Source: Zhengitettix transpicula (lineage: Eukaryota; Arthropoda; Insecta; Orthoptera; Tetrigidae). From it: DNA of 64,000 bases. The notes beneath the pieces were generated by a model. That model was given only the letters and a program-made list of their open reading frames with translations, ran no database searches and was not told where the DNA came from. The DNA is taken from NCBI GenBank assembly GCA_037074705.1, contig CM073590.1, positions 51,549,895 through 51,613,894 of the forward strand, written 5' to 3'. A program made the translations under genes and the position numbers. Below, in pieces: positions 35,347-47,146 of the stretch; positions within the stretch are counted from its first letter, which is position 1, and every line of letters starts with the position of its first letter.

Positions 35347-37482
35347 ACACCGGGAAAGACTTCAATCTTTATTTGTTTTACTATTAATAGTGCCTTAGAT
35401 CCAATTATAATTATTAAATTAATTCATTCTTCTGGACTTCTGACAAGAAAATCAGTAAATACAGTGAAAATTATTCGGCGTGTCAATATATGGGCGTATT
35501 GTCGATATTTATAATACTGAAATATTTTATTAATAACTAATTATTTACCTACTGAGGTGTAGTGCTTTCAAAACACAAGCAGATCTTGAAGCTACGTTTG
35601 TCATCACTTCACCGTTTTAAATCGGCTGGTGATAAAGAATTGATATGAAAATTTTGTGTAAAATTTCGTGGATGAAAAATCACTCCACCTTTCTACTTTT
35701 AAGATTTCCTCTTGACAATGCTAAAATAATAGCTCCTTCAGATGCGGTCCAATAACTGCCTAAACTGTATGCGACCGGCGCAGTTTAATTTTAATTTTTT
35801 GACGTGATTTATTGCTAGTCTTAAGTCCCCAGTTACATTGAAAATTAGTCAGTTCATTTTTTATGTTGCGTTGTTGCGGTATGAGTAAGTTTGTAACTTG
35901 TAAATTTATAATTCCACTTCCATTTCTCTGATTGTCCGCGCCAATCTGTACTCTGTTTTGACGATTGTGGTATAGTTTTGGTCCTATTATTAATTTTCTC
36001 GATGCCACCAATTCATTACCAGAAATAGAGGTGAAGCAGAATCAACAGAAATAATGGTGGTCAATGCCTCAGAGTAACACAAGTCAACCATAATTTTTTT
36101 GGGTAGAATCGATTCATCATCATAACATCCAGAACGGGAAGAAACTAATCGAGAAACTATAGTGTATTGCAGACAAATATAAAAAAAAATTCAACTGGTC
36201 AGGAAAATAATTGGTGAAACGACGAGAAAACAAGTTCTGGATAAGGGATTATCAGTCTCATACTAAAGCGTAAAATTCCAGGCAATCAAATACACTGCTT
36301 CTTGTTAATAAATGTCTCCAGGCGTGTTTTAAATGAGAGCACCTTTCAGTCGTGTATTTATATTTGTAAAGCAGTAATTAACAGAGAATACTACGTAATG
36401 ATGTAGCCATTGAAGACAAACTATTCGTGTTGACGAGAACTGTTGTTTAGAAAGTATCTACCTTAACAAATTGTCGCTTTCTAGAAAAACCTTGACATTA
36501 CAAATGAGTTGATTGTAGTGGCATGGGAACGGTCGGAGGGGCACATCTAGGCTTCCGGTAGCCTTGGAGTCTATCTGAATGCCGCCATTTCCCACAGTAT
36601 GGCGTCCTGGGAGCGGTTGTGCTAATCTGCACTTGTCGTCTCACCTGGCGCTCTGAGTCACAGCTGCAACCAACGTGGAATTAAGCGAGGAGACCATTTC
36701 CTTCCACCTGACGTCTCTTTCTCATTACGTTGTCTACAACGAAGTAGCGCAAGTTATGCAAGCAACACGAAGGTCAGGTTTCAGCTTACTCTGTTTTAGA
36801 TAAATTCCCACTACCTTGTGATTCAATTAGGTACATTTTATAAAGTACAGGGAATTAAATTTTCCAGTCAATTTAAAACCTCACCTCTTAATTGTATCAA
36901 ACTAACTTATATAAACTTAATACCTTAAATTAAAAAACGTGCCATCCAATATAAATACATTAAAAATATAATTATTACAATGTTTTCGTATTTACAATTA
37001 CACTCATCTGTAATTTTTTAACTTTTTTCTGTTTTCAAATGAATAGGCATATCGAAAATGATTTTTTTTTTCGGAAAATGACGTTCAAATTTCGGTATCA
37101 CGTCAAATTGTTTCTCCAATGACGGAAATGTGATTTTATTTTTTAAACACACTTTATTTTTAAGGACATTTCGGCATGGCAACGTTTGTAACGTGTGAAA
37201 ATGTTCTCTGGAGAAGAGGAATGATTGTTTAAGGAATAGATACAGATTCAACAGCAAATATACCTAACATTCACTACTGGGATCCCCTTCAAACATTCTC
37301 TGTATGTGTTTTCTTCATTGTGAGTCAGTTCAACATCCAACAATAGTCGGTCATCGAATCTCCGTCCCATCGACAATACCGAAGCTTATCAAAGCACTAA
37401 CATCAAAATAAATCACGAAAGAAATTAAAATCTATTACCCAAAAAATTCAAAAAAAAAAAAGAAAAGAAAGAAAATACTCAT
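35347..37482. other. No gene recognised; GC-rich patch
   Basis: 36,530-36,730 is GC-rich with GCCGCCATTT followed by an ATG whose frame closes after eight codons. Remaining sequence is AT-rich. An A-rich stretch at 37,440-37,475 precedes the 0.55-kb repeat. Confidence 0.4.
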
Positions 37483-37494
37483 GTTAATCTATAT

Positions 37495-38053
37495 AGATAA
37501 AGCCTGCGAGAGGATTCTCTCGCAGGTAACCTGCGAGGGATGTTCTCTCGCAGGCAGAACCTTTTAGGAGAGATACGAAGGGGCTACCTTTGGGTATGAC
37601 TTTTCCTCTCCGTTTTTGAACTAAGGTTCCCACAAGCCGAGGCACCTCGGCCTGTTTTGATAGGTGTATGTTCCGGGGTCGCAGACCTTGGGCATACGGT
37701 AAGAGTTGTTCGCTATTCCCATTGGAATAGTCGGCCATCTACCTCCTAAACTGGTCGAGGCACGGAGAAGGGAATGCTGCGTCCCCACAGCAAACTCCTC
37801 TCCCGCTATCGGAAGGGCGTGGGACAAGTACCCAATGCCCGACCTACCTGATGCAGGTTTTCCTAGGGTTTTCCCAACATTTCTTTAGGCGAATGCCGGG
37901 TAGGATCCTTAAAATATAGGCCGGGGGCCCTAGTAACCCTTGGCTACCTTCCTCTACCCTTCCGCATCCCCCCTTTCAAACCCCTTCCTATGCTATTAAA
38001 GGGGAGTTGCCCAATGTGGATCACCCTCATGTAGCCTGTTGCCCTAAAAAAAA
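37495..38053 (+). repeat. 0.55-kb repeat, copy 3, full length with TSD
   Basis: Flanked by a perfect 12-bp target-site duplication GTTAATCTATAT (37,483-37,494 and 38,054-38,065). The 5' end has two successive hairpins, CCTGCGAGAGG-ATTCTCTCGCAGG and CCTGCGAGGG-ATGTTCTCTCGCAGG; the 3' end is GTTGCCCTAAAAAAAA. Subtype A. This copy defines the family limits best: about 559 bp. Overlapping frames on both strands (84, 68 and 60 codons) are frames inside the repeat. Confidence 0.92.
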
Positions 38054-38109
38054 GTTAATCTATATTTACAATGCTATTCTACGACTTGGCTACTGGCTTC
38101 AAATTATAT

Positions 38110-38640
38110 TGGTGGTTAAGAGATCCTTCAGAAATCACCTCCTACAGACCTATAAGCCTGTTGCCATTCATCTCAAAAATACTTGAAAGACTGGTGCTCA
38201 GCAGATTAAACGAAGACCTGTGTTCAGAAACTTAGATACCAGCATATCCTTTCGGGATCCGTCAAAAACTATGAGCAGTGCAACAAGTTCAACGAATTAC
38301 CCAACCCATAAATAAAGTATATGAAATTAAACAATATTGTACTGGAGTTTTTTACATCAGTCAAGCTTTTGTTGAAATCTGTCATCCACGAATAATTTAC
38401 AAAATCAAGCGTACTTGTCCACCACCATACTTCATTCTCCTCAAATCATATTTGAACGAGAGAAAAGCCAGAACTGAAGTAAATGAATAAAAATTCGACT
38501 TCTTTCTGATAAAATCTGGAGAGCCTCAGGGCAGCGTCCTTGGACCTCTGCTGTATGTCTGGTAATCGTCACATATACACTGGCACAAAATATAACAATA
38601 GCGACATCCAACGACCTTACAGCTATTCTGATATAATTCT
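38110..38640 (+). pseudogene. Jockey-like LINE reverse transcriptase relic, piece 1
   Basis: Broken plus-strand frames give EITSYRPISLLPFISKILER and LVLSRLNEDL (finger region of non-LTR reverse transcriptase), then FYISQAFVEICHPRIIYKIK, where LDVSQAFDxVWHxGLLYKI is usual, then LLKSYLNERKARTEVNE and EPQGSVLGPLLYVW. The catalytic-site Asp of the first motif is lost in this copy (YISQAF) and the FADD box is not reached before the sequence breaks. Such enzymes copy LINE RNA at a nicked target. It starts soon after the repeat at 37,495-38,053 and ends at an inverted piece of another LINE. Confidence 0.85.
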
Positions 38641-38900
38641 AATGGCTCGTTTTTGCAGTTTGAAAACTTCCACACTACGAGAACAACTGCCCCAGTTGGA
38701 AAAATAGACTAGAGAAGCAGTGTTGGTATCAACTTGTTGCATCAATAGTCTCAATGAGTAACAAACAGAACTAAGTTTGCGCACAAGGCGATCAATATGT
38801 AAGTTCCATTTTAATTTACTGCTGACCTGCAAGCCAAGGAAAGTCTCATGATGTGAGAACTTATCAGTTACGATGTTGTTGGTTTCTGTCGTAAAACGAA
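38640..38900 (-). pseudogene. Second LINE family: reverse transcriptase C-terminal piece, inverted
   Basis: Minus strand reads HHETFLGLQVSSKLKWNLHI, DRLVRKLSSVCYSLRLL and VFKLQKRAIRIISE, matching the thumb/C-terminal part of jockey-superfamily LINEs (FLGxxIDxxLxWxxHI...KLSSxCYALR...VFKLQKRAIRI). The typical YFHSLLSYGIIFWG part is shortened to YFSNWGS. It differs from the flanking plus-strand LINE and resembles the minus-strand piece at 52,380-52,625. It probably inserted into, or was inverted within, the first LINE. Confidence 0.8.
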
Positions 38901-38904
38901 CTAA

Positions 38905-40005
38905 CTTAAAGATTAAACGAAGACTTGTGTTGAGAAACTTGGATACCAGCACATCACTTCTGGTTCCGTCAAAAACATTCAACAGCGAAACACCGAATTA
39001 CCCGAACAATGAATTCAGCATTTGAAATTAAACGATATTGTTGTTGAGTTTTCCTTGACATCAGTCAAGCTTTTGATAAAGTCAGGCATCCGCGATTAAT
39101 TTACAAAATCAAGAGTACTTGTCCACCAGCATACTTCAACCTTCTCAAATCATATTTCAACGAGAGGAAAGTCCAAACTGAAGTAAATGAAGAAAAATCC
39201 GACTTCTTATCGATAAAATCTGGACTGCCTCAGGGTAGTGTCCTTGGACCTCTTCTGTATGTCTGGTACTCGTCAGACATACCACTGGCACAAAATATAA
39301 CAATGGGGACATCAACGATCTTAAAGCAATTCTCTCCTGCCACGAGGACTCCCTAGCTTCAAATATTACACAAAGCTACGAGAACAAATCTACGCATTAC
39401 ATTCGCTCTCCGAAAAGAAACCTGCCCTACAGTCACAATAAACAATGTTCAGATTCTGCAAACACAGTAAGATACTTAGGACTACACTTAGATAACAAAC
39501 TGCCTTGAAAAAAAGAGAAAACAAGTTGAGATCAAGTCAAGAGAACTACAGTTCTCAACACAGAATAAAATCCTCATGTACAAAGCAGTCATCAAACCAA
39601 TATGGGTCTATGGACTCGAACTGTGGGTGTGTGCATTGAAATTAAATATAGCAATCACCCAAAGGTGCCAATCCAAGATACTACGTCAAATTGGGAACGT
39701 TCCATGGCATGTAATGAACTTAACGCTGCCTACAGATCTATAAGTACCTACGGCGGAGGAAAACATCCGTAAAAAAGGCATCAAGCATCACGAAGTTCTA
39801 GATAAACATACTAATCCGCTACTGGACCAACTCCTAAAACCAGTGACCAGCAAAAGATTAAAAAAGTGAATTAGTTTGTCATGTTTTACACTGTTTATCA
39901 TTGGATAACTCCCTGATCATGTATCTCGCTACCAGTAGACCGACATCTGACAGCCGCCAGCAATTTAGCTTATATACTATTATGATTGCTAAATAAATAA
40001 TATTA
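38905..40005 (+). pseudogene. Jockey-like LINE relic, piece 2 with 3' end
   Basis: Repeats the segment of piece 1 (RLNEDLC, then FLDISQAFDKVRHPRLIYKI, where the motif Asp is kept but a frame change precedes it) and continues through PPAYFNLLKSYFNERKVQTE, SGLPQGSVLGPLLYVWYSSD, a FADD region lost by a short deletion, LSCHEDSLASN, TVRYLGLHLDNKLP and a decayed C-terminus. The 3' end carries AATAAATAATATTATAAAAAA at about 39,990, plausibly the tail. Many stops; inactive. Pieces 1 and 2 are the same family in direct orientation, so either two insertions or one duplicated locus. Confidence 0.85.
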
Positions 40006-40009
40006 TAAA

Positions 40010-40571
40010 AAATCATGTCGATTCCATAATTTTAATATCCAGATTAAAGCGTTCGCCATGTTCTTCCGAAAAATCAACAATATTGTTAGGATAATAATTG
40101 AGATGAGCATGAAGAAAGTGAATTTTGATTATCATGTTGCAACCAAAAAGTTTATGGTATTTCAGCAGGTCCTCGCCTATGGTAATTTGAAGCCTTCCTG
40201 TTCCTCCAAAAGGTAACAAATTTTTAATCCAGTCCATGCTCGCACTCCTTCATGGTCTCGTCGAATACGTCTGCCTTTAATTTTCGTATTTCAGGCCCTA
40301 TAAAAAGGTCAGCTTTAATTTCTTCAGACGTGTTGTTGGAAACTGAGAACATTTCCTGCTTGAAGCTGTCACGAACGAATTACTTCATTAAGCCACGTTT
40401 GATTTGTAAGGGTGGAAACAGTATTTCTGAGGGATCAACCAGTGGAAGTGAATCAATGCCTGTTTCACCACAACTGCCGAACCCAATATTTCGTCCTTGC
40501 TCTGGAGACACATTTACAAAAAAAAAAACGAATTTTGGTGTAGCATGTTTGTTGGCCGAGTAATATTTCAA
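40010..40571 (-). pseudogene. Relic of a widespread arthropod repeat-associated protein
   Basis: Minus-strand frames read in order PLVDPSEILFPPLQIKRGLM, KADLFIGPEIRKL, FDETMKE, CNMIIKIHFLHAHLNYYPNN and DFSEEHGERFNLDIKIMEST. I recognise the VDPxxILLPPLHIKLGLMK, GIFVGPQIR and MSLKIHFLHSHLDFFPEN...SDEHGERFHQDI blocks as one protein family present in many copies in arthropod genomes and apparently carried by mobile elements; its function is not known to me. The catalytic identity is therefore left open. Stops and frame changes lie between blocks. It abuts the LINE 3' end at about 40,005. Confidence 0.75.
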
Positions 40572-41019
40572 TCACATATAATTTTCTCAAATCGTGACGT
40601 CATACCGATAAAAAAAACCGATCATTCCGCCCTCCAGAGAACATTTTCACATCTTACAAACGTTGACATATAACAATGTCATTACAAAATAACATGCTTT
40701 TAATTTTTCACATTTCTGTCATTTGTGTAAAACGTGAGGTACTGGCGGTCATTTTCGAAACCTGCGAAAAAATCTTTTCTGATGCACATAATCATTTCTT
40801 ACAACAATACCTTGCATATTAATGTTATATACACAAATTCCTGCTATTAACTCAATAATAATATCTGGTTTTTAAATTTTATTTTAACAAATAACACGGA
40901 ACCTACTTATTTTTCGCCACTGACTCCAGGGTTTTAATGTATCGTAAAACGTCCACCCGAACAGACAACTTCTGTAGACATCTAAAACAAGAAAATTATA
41001 TTGTTATGATAACAAAAAT
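40572..41019. other. No gene recognised; one TGACGTCA
   Basis: TGACGTCA lies at 40,595-40,602. Sequence otherwise AT-rich and unassigned. Confidence 0.4.
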
Positions 41020-41290
41020 AGCCAAATTCAGACAAAATAAGTGATGATGTAAAAGTTCCACACAACGTTTCTAGAAACCTTGTTCCTTCCTTTAGGCGTT
41101 AATAAAACTAAAAAGCACAAGAACCTAGAGCGACACAACTGCACAATACTTATGGAAAAACTCAAAAGCACAAAAAAGAACAAGGTTTCCAGAAATGTTG
41201 TGTGGAATTTATTTCATCATTTCTTTTGCTTAAATTTGATTATTTTTCTTATTATTAATTTTCAAAACAGACGTTATTTTTTATTTTAAA
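41020..41290. repeat. Penelope-type terminal repeat fold-back, fragment 2
   Basis: Left arm ATAGCCAAATTCAGACAAAA...CCACACAACGTTTCTAGAAA and right arm GAACAAGGTTTCCAGAAATG followed by TTGTGTGG and TTTCATCATTTCTTTTGC. Same architecture as the other fold-backs but with the CTGANGA segment lost and an insertion rich in AAAAGCACAA in the loop. Confidence 0.7.
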
Positions 41291-41458
41291 TAATGTTTTT
41301 GTTTGTAAATGGCTTCTACTATTTTAGTTAAATTGTAAGAACATTGACCTTGATAACAGACTAAAATATATTTATAACTTTTTCATTCTTACAGTTGTGA
41401 TACGTTTCATTTTTTTTTTTTTGCTTGTCTATAGATCTTTATCAAATTCAGATTTAAA

Positions 41459-41996
41459 TATACCTGCGAGGGATGTTCTCTCGCAGGCAGAACCTTGTAG
41501 GAGAGACAGGGAGGGCTACCTTTGGGGATGCCTTTTCCTCTCTCCGTTTTTGAACTAATGTTTCTACAAGCCGAGGCACTTCGACCTGTTTTGAGAGGTG
41601 TATGTTCTGGGGTCACAGACCTTGGGCATATGGTTAAGAGTTGTTTTCTGTTCCCATTGGAACAGTCGACCAGCTGCCTCCTAAACTGGACGAGGTACGG
41701 AGAACGGAATGCTGCGTCCCCACAGTATCTCTTCTCCCGCTATCGGAAGGACGTGGGACAAGTACCCAATGACCGACCTACCTGATGCAGGTTTTTCTAG
41801 GGTTTTCCCTTCATTACTTTTAGGCGAATGCCGGATAGGATCCTTAAATTACAGCCCGGGGGCTAGTTAACCCTTGGCTATCTTCCGCTACCCTTCCGCA
41901 TCCCCCCTTTCAAATCCCTTCCTATACTATTAAAGGGGAGTTGCCACTAAGTGGATTACCCTCAAGTAGCCTGTTACGCTAAAAAAATAATAATAA
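41459..41996 (+). repeat. 0.55-kb repeat, copy 4, full length with TSD
   Basis: Flanked by a perfect 11-bp duplication TCAGATTTAAA (41,448-41,458 and 41,997-42,007). One 5' hairpin (CCTGCGAGGG-ATGTTCTCTCGCAGG), subtype A, tail GTTACGCTAAAAAAATAATAATAA, which shows that the tail can become an AAT microsatellite. Frames of 69 and 87 codons inside it are not genes. Confidence 0.92.
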
Positions 41997-42007
41997 TCAG
42001 ATTTAAA

Positions 42008-42959
42008 GGTAGAGAATAAATATGAGATACAAAGATATAACAATAAATGTCAGAGAATTTCTAGAAAAAATCATAGATATTGCTAAAACATCCTGTGTAG
42101 TGCATAAGGGATTAAAGTTAATTTTTATGTGCAACAAAATTCATTATGTATCGTATTTATATTTATGATGTGTTCTCGAAGACGAACATATGACTTCATT
42201 CAAATTTTTAACTATTTGACTATGCTTGTAATTTGGGGATATAAAATTATTTTCTTATAGATGTCAAAGATCTTTTAGTCTGGCCGATAAACCACGAGGC
42301 ACAAATTTAAAATTAATTTTTATACCACAAAATAACAGTATGTTTGATATATATGTCTTTTCATAAATTTGGATAGTAAGATTGTCAAATTATTATCTAA
42401 GTATCTGATTTTCACTTTTATCATATCCTATTTTTTTTACAAGAAAACAGATTGTGATGAAACTGACTTCAGCAGTGTCCAGCTACTATAAACGATCTTA
42501 AGACTAAATTTCGGACGTTTCATACGTTGAATTTAACGTCTTGGACAAACGGAAGAACTGTTCAATTTTGAATCTGTAAATAGTTTTGACGCAATGTTAA
42601 ATTGTTGTCCATCATTTTGAAAAGTTAAAACTTAAAATTGAGTCTGCACAATTTATCTTTCATTTTACGGGCCATGATATTAGGAGGTAAATATTAACTT
42701 TGATGTCAAGAGTAGGCAAGTAATCGAGTCAATAATTAATAAAACGTTTTAAGTAAAAATCTGAGACAGAAACAAATAAATAAAAATTAGACTATAGCCA
42801 AATCTCTGTTAAAAGCAAAATATTTGGTTGCCAGTGTGTTTCTTTTGATAAAATAAGAAATTATACTCATTTAAGAAATAATTAATTATGCTCTTATATT
42901 GATTCCAACAGTATATTTTTTGCTAGGGCCACGTCTGGAAGAACAAATAATGAACTAAA
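42008..42959. other. AT-rich region, no gene recognised
   Basis: No frame above 60 codons and no motif seen. Confidence 0.5.
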
Positions 42960-43090
42960 TATCTGAATTTCGTGCTCTCTGCAAGCCGGTGTACCAAAGT
43001 CCAAGTCTATCTCCCCTTAGGGAAATCTGGGATGTGGCAGGGAGTCAAACACGAGGCCTGCTTACATTGGTAATTGATAACTGATGTACT
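42960..43090 (-). repeat. tRNA-like SINE fragment candidate
   Basis: On the minus strand CTCGTGTTTGACTCCCTGCC resembles a degenerate RNA polymerase III B box (GGTTCGANTCC) preceded about 40 nt upstream by TTAGTACATCAGTTATC, as in tRNA-derived SINE heads. No complete cloverleaf can be folded by eye. A diverged SINE is the best guess. Confidence 0.3.
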
Positions 43091-45479
43091 AAACAAGATG
43101 TGGCATGTAATAAGGTCGGATCTTGAACATATCAATAGCCTTCTAACAGGTCACTGTATACAAAAGTTTTTTTTATATGTACATGACAATCGATTTCAAA
43201 TAATATTTCTGTTTGACACATTTACTCTGATTTTATAAGGATGGTTACTTTACGTGGGGGGACCTTATTTTTCGGTTATTATACATAGAAGCACTATTGC
43301 CAAAAATCAAGGAAAAGTAACAAATTGCCGTCGTGAAATTTTTGCATACAACCGCGTAAAAAAAGAAGTGAAGTTTACATAATCTATTAGAAAATTTGAA
43401 TTGTTTGGTGCATAAAATGTAAGGAATCGTTCTCACCGAAGACAAATTTTCTGTTACTTATAATTGTTTCGCAGTAATATTTGCATGAATGCATAAGTTG
43501 TTTTGATTTGAAATACACGACATTGGAACCACAATTAGAGATTATTCCTTAAACAAAGATGGGATTTTTAAGCCTCGCAATTTTAAAGTCGCTGAATCAC
43601 TTAATGCAAATGTTGGAACGCTTTCCGTTTAATTATATAAGCACAAAAGCTTTATTCACTACGCTAAAGTTATTAGCATTTCGCATTTTATCTGGAAAAT
43701 ATCAGTTCGAGAAAAATACGTTGAACAGTTAATTTTAAGTAAATATTTTCCTTAACTTTATAGATCTACTGTCTAAAGAAATATTTATCCTGATATTTGA
43801 TTTGAACATAATCCATTTGTATAAATATAGTTACGATAAAATATTTTCAGAAAAGTTCCATTGTGTTACCTCTCATAATAATTTTTACGATAATTATGTT
43901 TTTCGTTTAAGTTTTTCTTTCAAAGACATTTTTTACGATTAAATACTGTAATTAACTATGAAATGGTTCGTTCAAATCCTGTAGTTTCCTTCAACGATAT
44001 TAAAATACATTATGTATTTCTTTTAAAATTGTTTACACTTTAATGGAAACACTTTCATAAAGTTTTAATTAAATTCTGAGATTTTATGCAATTACACAAA
44101 TGACACATAGAAGATCAACAATAAATGTATTTTTCAGTTCTAGTGTCCAGGAAGAGTAGACCTAAGTTTTGTAGAAACTTTATATGGAAAGTCGCCACAC
44201 TTATAAACAACGAGGAACCGCTGTAATACTTGTTTTAGTTAATGAATTTTCGGAAGCTGTTTTTTGTCTTGACTCCAGCGCGTTTTGTACCATACATCCA
44301 TTTATTTTATGTGCCTTATATCGGTTACAGAAAATAAACACAATTCACGTCCGCTCCCTTCCATCCACAGGGAAATGTACAATCAAACAGTAGCACAGGG
44401 GAGGCAGGGTGTATTAACGTATCTTCGAAAATTGAAAATTGCTTTCCTGATCAATGTTTGTGTAAATATTTCTCTGCCAAGTCTGCACATTTCCCAAGTG
44501 CGTCGCTTGATACTGGTAAATAATTAATTTCTATTGTTTTAATTAAACACGCGATATTTTATAGGTTGCTTTCTTAAATTTCGCTACACTTTGGGATTCA
44601 TTTACGTGATTTTCTAAGTAATATCGGATTCCCTTCTGCGATATGATTAAATTAATTTTAATTTGTTTTACGTGAAAGGAAAAGTATATTACAAAAAGGA
44701 AGATTGCAACGCAATGCTATTAATATATTTACCTGTAGTTTAAAGACAACTCTGACTGTAACATACTAGATACAGACATTTACGTGAATTTTAAAAACTT
44801 GATACTTTTAATAAAATTATTATTAGATGTAATTACCACTCCGCAGTAAGATACGAAAGACGAGTAAAATTTTATCGTTAGCATTTCTTGGTATAGTCAA
44901 TCATATTAATCAAATTATTAGGTATAATAAAATGATGCAGAATACTCTTACGTATTTCAATTTATTTCAAGCATGTTTTAAATCATTAATATGTCACATT
45001 TGTAATTTATGACTGAATCGACAGGATTACAGACGGAAATAAATATATTTTTCCATTTATTCAAATGTATTTTGGTGAATATGATATTACTAAATTTTTC
45101 TACAATTACACTAATATAATTACATTTCCACATCATAAAATATATACTAAATTAACGAAGTGTCTTCGTAGAAGGGGTTTCTTCTTATCAAAAATTGCTC
45201 AAAGTGATTCGAGAGGTAAGAATACAATTTTACAGGTAGTCACAAATATTATTACCATGCATCTCTTTCCGTAATCATTATCATATGTGCTGGTCAGAGC
45301 ACCCCTAACGTCTTAAAATAATACAGAATTTAACATATTTAATTAACTAATATACGTTTATGTAATTTCCAATAGTCAACTTATCATTTATTGTTCATTT
45401 TCATGTTTCAATTGAATATGGAATATTTACATTCTCTCAAAATTTTCTATGCAATATTAATGCGTTTTCTAATAATAAA
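43091..45479. other. AT-rich region, no gene recognised
   Basis: Overlapping frames at 44,184-44,527 and a 69-codon frame at 45,065-45,274 show no motif. Nothing else supported. Confidence 0.5.
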
Positions 45480-46110
45480 TACGAGGGTGGTCTGAAAAGT
45501 TTCCGAACTCTTCATGAAAGTGGCAGCAGTCGTTAACTAAAGCTATGGAATGTGTTTTAGAATGTCTTGAAAGGTACTCGTCAAACTTTCAGTCATTTTG
45601 GACGCGTAGTCGTTGTTTGACAATCGTTTGAGTAATTCGATGTGCGTGTTTGTGCAAAAATGGAAAAAAATGAATATCGAGATCTCAAAGAATATTAGTT
45701 TTTGAATGGCAATATACCCACGCAAATCAAATACGAGTTGGACGCTGTGTACAGGGACTCTACACCAGAATTTACCACCGTAAGCTGAATTTAAACGTGG
45801 CCGTACGATCTTGGGAGAACATGAGCGTTCAGTAAGTCCAAGAACTGAAACAAGTGTTGATAACATCCCTCAAGTTCACCTAATGAAGCTAGAAAACCGA
45901 CGAATTAAAGAGAGAGAGAGAGATAGCAAAGGCTATGAATATGTTCAAATGAGGTGCTTGACACATATTGAATCGAGAATTATGCATGAGAAAGCTGTCC
46001 GTGCGTTGGGTACCACGTTTTTCAAAAACGTTTTGGAATGAACACTTCCAACGCTCAGTAGGCGAAGTTTACTGTAGATGAAAGTTGGATACAGCATTAT
46101 GTTTTAAAAC
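45480..46110 (+). mobile_element. Mariner relic, third family, 5' part
   Basis: TACGAGGGTGGTCTGAAAAG is a recognised mariner inverted-repeat start. After a leader, MEKNEYRDLKEY (45,660) matches the MEKxEFRAVIKH-type N-terminus, followed by IPTQIKYELDAVYRDSTPEF, and after deletions FTVDESWIQHY at about 46,068-46,103, the first catalytic Asp block (VDExWIHHY). The interior between HTH and this block is scrambled, including an AGAGAG run, and everything after the first catalytic Asp is missing with the right inverted repeat. Inactive. Confidence 0.85.
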
Positions 46111-47136
46111 TATAATTTACAAAAAAAATATTTTAACAAATGTATAGAAATGACGGAATTTTTTTTACAGAGAATTATAATTAATAATCGATCTCCCAAG
46201 ATTTTCAGGGAAGAAAAGTACATTACATGAAAAAGTATCAGAAATAATTTTAAAACTGGTTGAGGAAAAAAGCAATATTTGACACTTCTATAAGCTATAA
46301 TTTAAAACGAATCGAAAAAAATTCATGTCGATTTATTTGGATAATAAGATACTAAAATAAATAACATCTCTTCTGGAAGCTATACTTGAACGGAAAATAT
46401 TGGAAATACCAAATGTTTCCAAACATTATTTAATGATATTGGATTTCACGTCGGAATCTTCACATGAGCAGAATATTACTATTATTCTACGGTTCGTATC
46501 ACACTCATAAAGATTTTATAATGCGTATTTCTTGTACATTTTACCCCATTATAATTTCAACGGTGTTAGCATAGAAAATTTTTATTAGCTTTATTAATGC
46601 ATAGCCTGGGGGAGTGGGGGCGGCTGACATTCATTTTCATCTTATGAATGGGCAGGATTATAATATGCAGCATAAAAGAAAAATTTATTACCTTAGTATT
46701 TTTATTCCTTCAATCGTCAACCATTTTATTTGTAGTAGTTGGTAATTAAGCAAATCATTTAATTTTTATACATATACCTCCCTACATTCTTAACTTTGCA
46801 AAGCATATACCACAATTTTTTTTATTCGTATTAATTTATTCATGGTACAGTAATGACGAGTATTGTCCAAAAACTTAGTTTTTACATGATGCTTGAACTC
46901 GTCTCTTATACGGTGTGGTGCGTTATTGAACCTCGGGAGATTTTTTTAAGGACAAATAGTTGCGGTAAGTTAATAATGTTTTTTAATAAAATTTTTGACT
47001 GAAGCGCTTAACGAATGATAACGGTTTAGATAATCTTTCCTGTGTAAAATGTTGAAATGACAACCCAATTTTGAAAATTATTGAATTTAGTCGTTCTCTT
47101 TGTATACCATGAGAAAAATAGCAAGTCATATGACAA
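46111..47136. other. AT-rich region, no gene recognised
   Basis: No motif or repeat boundary seen. Confidence 0.5.
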
Positions 47137-47146
47137 GCATAGTAGG

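Noticed and set aside
42960..43090. A genuine tRNA gene
   Set aside because: Only a B-box-like word is present; no cloverleaf, anticodon arm or acceptor stem can be paired.
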